44,957 nucleotides of DNA, from positions 1 to 44,957 of IMG/VR virus record IMGVR_UViG_3300046791_000199; one strand, given 5' to 3'. The stretch is from a virus. Below, in pieces: positions 44,522 to 44,957 of the stretch; position 1 is the first letter of the stretch; each line of letters opens with the position of its first letter. Below the pieces are notes generated by a model. It was not told the origin of the DNA and did no database searches. It saw only the letters and a list, made by a program, of their open reading frames with translations. A program made the position numbers and the translations under genes.

Positions 44522-44766
44522 CAGGGAGTTTGAATCGCAGCGACAGCAGCCGCGTTCGCATTCTCGGCCGCGACGGCGGTATCGAGATTGGCCGAGACGG
44601 TCGTGGTGATCGCGGCCACTCGGCCGGCGAGGTCTTGGATTGCGGCTGCGGTAGCCGCCTGTGAGGCTGCGAGGTCCTGGAAGGTAGCCATGAGAATGAG
44701 TCCTATCGTGACGATGGAAATGAGGATGAAGATGAGGAGGAGAACGATGAGGTTGATAGGGTCCAT
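44521..44766 (-). CDS. Small membrane protein with Ala-rich helix
   Basis: 81 residues from ATG 44764-44766, overlapping the fibre stop by one base. It starts MDPINLIVLLLIFILISIVTIGLILMATFQ, one strong membrane segment (5-28), then an Ala/Thr-rich helix (AASQAATAAAIQDLAGRVAAITTTVSANLDTAVAAENANAA), heptad-like coiled coil. First gene after the fibre C-terminus. Possibly a fibre-linked chaperone or lysis component; unknown. Confidence 0.6.
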   Translation of the reverse strand: MDPINLIVLLLIFILISIVTIGLILMATFQDLAASQAATAAAIQDLAGRVAAITTTVSANLDTAVAAENANAAAVAAIQTP

Positions 44767-44957
44767 CAGATGCTCATGATCGCCACGCGGCTGAAGTCGA
44801 TTCGGCGCGTCGCGTTGGTAAGGGTGGTGCAGGACATCTGGAACCCGAGAATGACAGACGTTCTTGGAGTGTGCGTCGTCATGTTGTTCGTGAGTACGCC
44901 GTCGATGTAGAAGTCGATCGACGTGGAGCTGTTGAAGATGATGCGGAGGTTGTAGTT
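44766..44957 (-). CDS. C-terminal fragment of lectin-like fibre protein, 5' end cut by window edge
   Basis: 63 residues and a stop, entering from the right edge in frame at AAC. It reads NYNLRIIFNSSTSIDFYIDG, then VLTNNMTTHTPRTSVILGFQM and the end RIDFSRVAIMSI, the last strands of a concanavalin-type beta-sandwich. It matches the missing end of the fibre gene at 1-1814: the last complete codon there is also AAC, and merging the shared TAGTT string gives VTAGQNYNLRIIF in one frame. Confidence 0.75.
   Translation of the reverse strand, partial: NYNLRIIFNSSTSIDFYIDGVLTNNMTTHTPRTSVILGFQMSCTTLTNATRRIDFSRVAIMSI

Noticed and set aside
1-44957. CRISPR arrays
   Set aside because: No run of regularly spaced short repeats was seen; the only tandem repeats are the protein-coding TQDTFEGL units.

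Overview
The window reads as an almost complete, possibly complete, genome of a tailed double-stranded DNA bacteriophage from a GC-rich bacterial host. The evidence is a small and large terminase pair, a portal, a scaffold-like protein, a capsid protein, connector-like proteins, a T7-like run of tail-hub and internal (ejection) proteins, and a lectin-type fibre. The ejection-protein order suggests a short-tailed (podovirus-like) particle, but no phage RNA polymerase was seen. The two window ends appear to belong to one gene. The fibre gene that runs off the left edge and the C-terminal fragment entering at the right edge share the 5-base string TAGTT and fuse in frame into one protein of about 666 residues. 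If that is right, the genome is circular or circularly permuted, about 44,952 bp, and fully contained here.

Layout. Almost everything is on the minus strand, so transcription runs right to left. From the right edge: the fibre C-terminus; a cluster of small membrane proteins with a secreted subtilisin-like protease and a lipoprotein (44,766-41,875; possibly the exit/lysis module); then a tail hub, a small protein, a GNAT-like protein, two internal proteins and a giant 2,183-residue polyvalent internal protein (41,878-29,855); then three appendage-like proteins (29,800-27,002). A plus-strand island of five coupled small genes (25,850-27,024) is followed by a minus-strand recombination cassette (RecT-like annealing protein, Gp157-like protein; 25,696-23,775). 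Next come a gene-poor stretch with a candidate structured RNA (23,183-23,774) and a second plus-strand island with one 315-residue gene whose C-terminus recalls AcrVA2-type proteins (22,235-23,182).

From 22,189 leftwards to 11,419 lies a long early-type operon of about 28 mostly short genes. Most are joined by 4-base stop/start overlaps (ATGA, GTGA, TTGA). They include two HNH nucleases, a Vsr-like nuclease, a winged-helix protein, several zinc-ribbon proteins, small membrane proteins and an unclassified 549-residue protein. It is fed by at least three good sigma70-type promoters (near 22,212, 20,898 and 13,844). The left 11.4 kb is the head module: a small gene, TerS, TerL, portal, FmdB-like protein, GroES-like co-chaperonin, scaffold, major capsid, decoration/connector candidates and the fibre.

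Notably absent in what may be the whole genome: DNA and RNA polymerases, helicase, primase, integrase, recognisable repressor, tRNAs, CRISPR arrays and a canonical endolysin. The phage probably borrows host replication and uses an unfamiliar route of host exit, or these functions are in unrecognised genes. All assignments come from reading the sequence; no database search was made.
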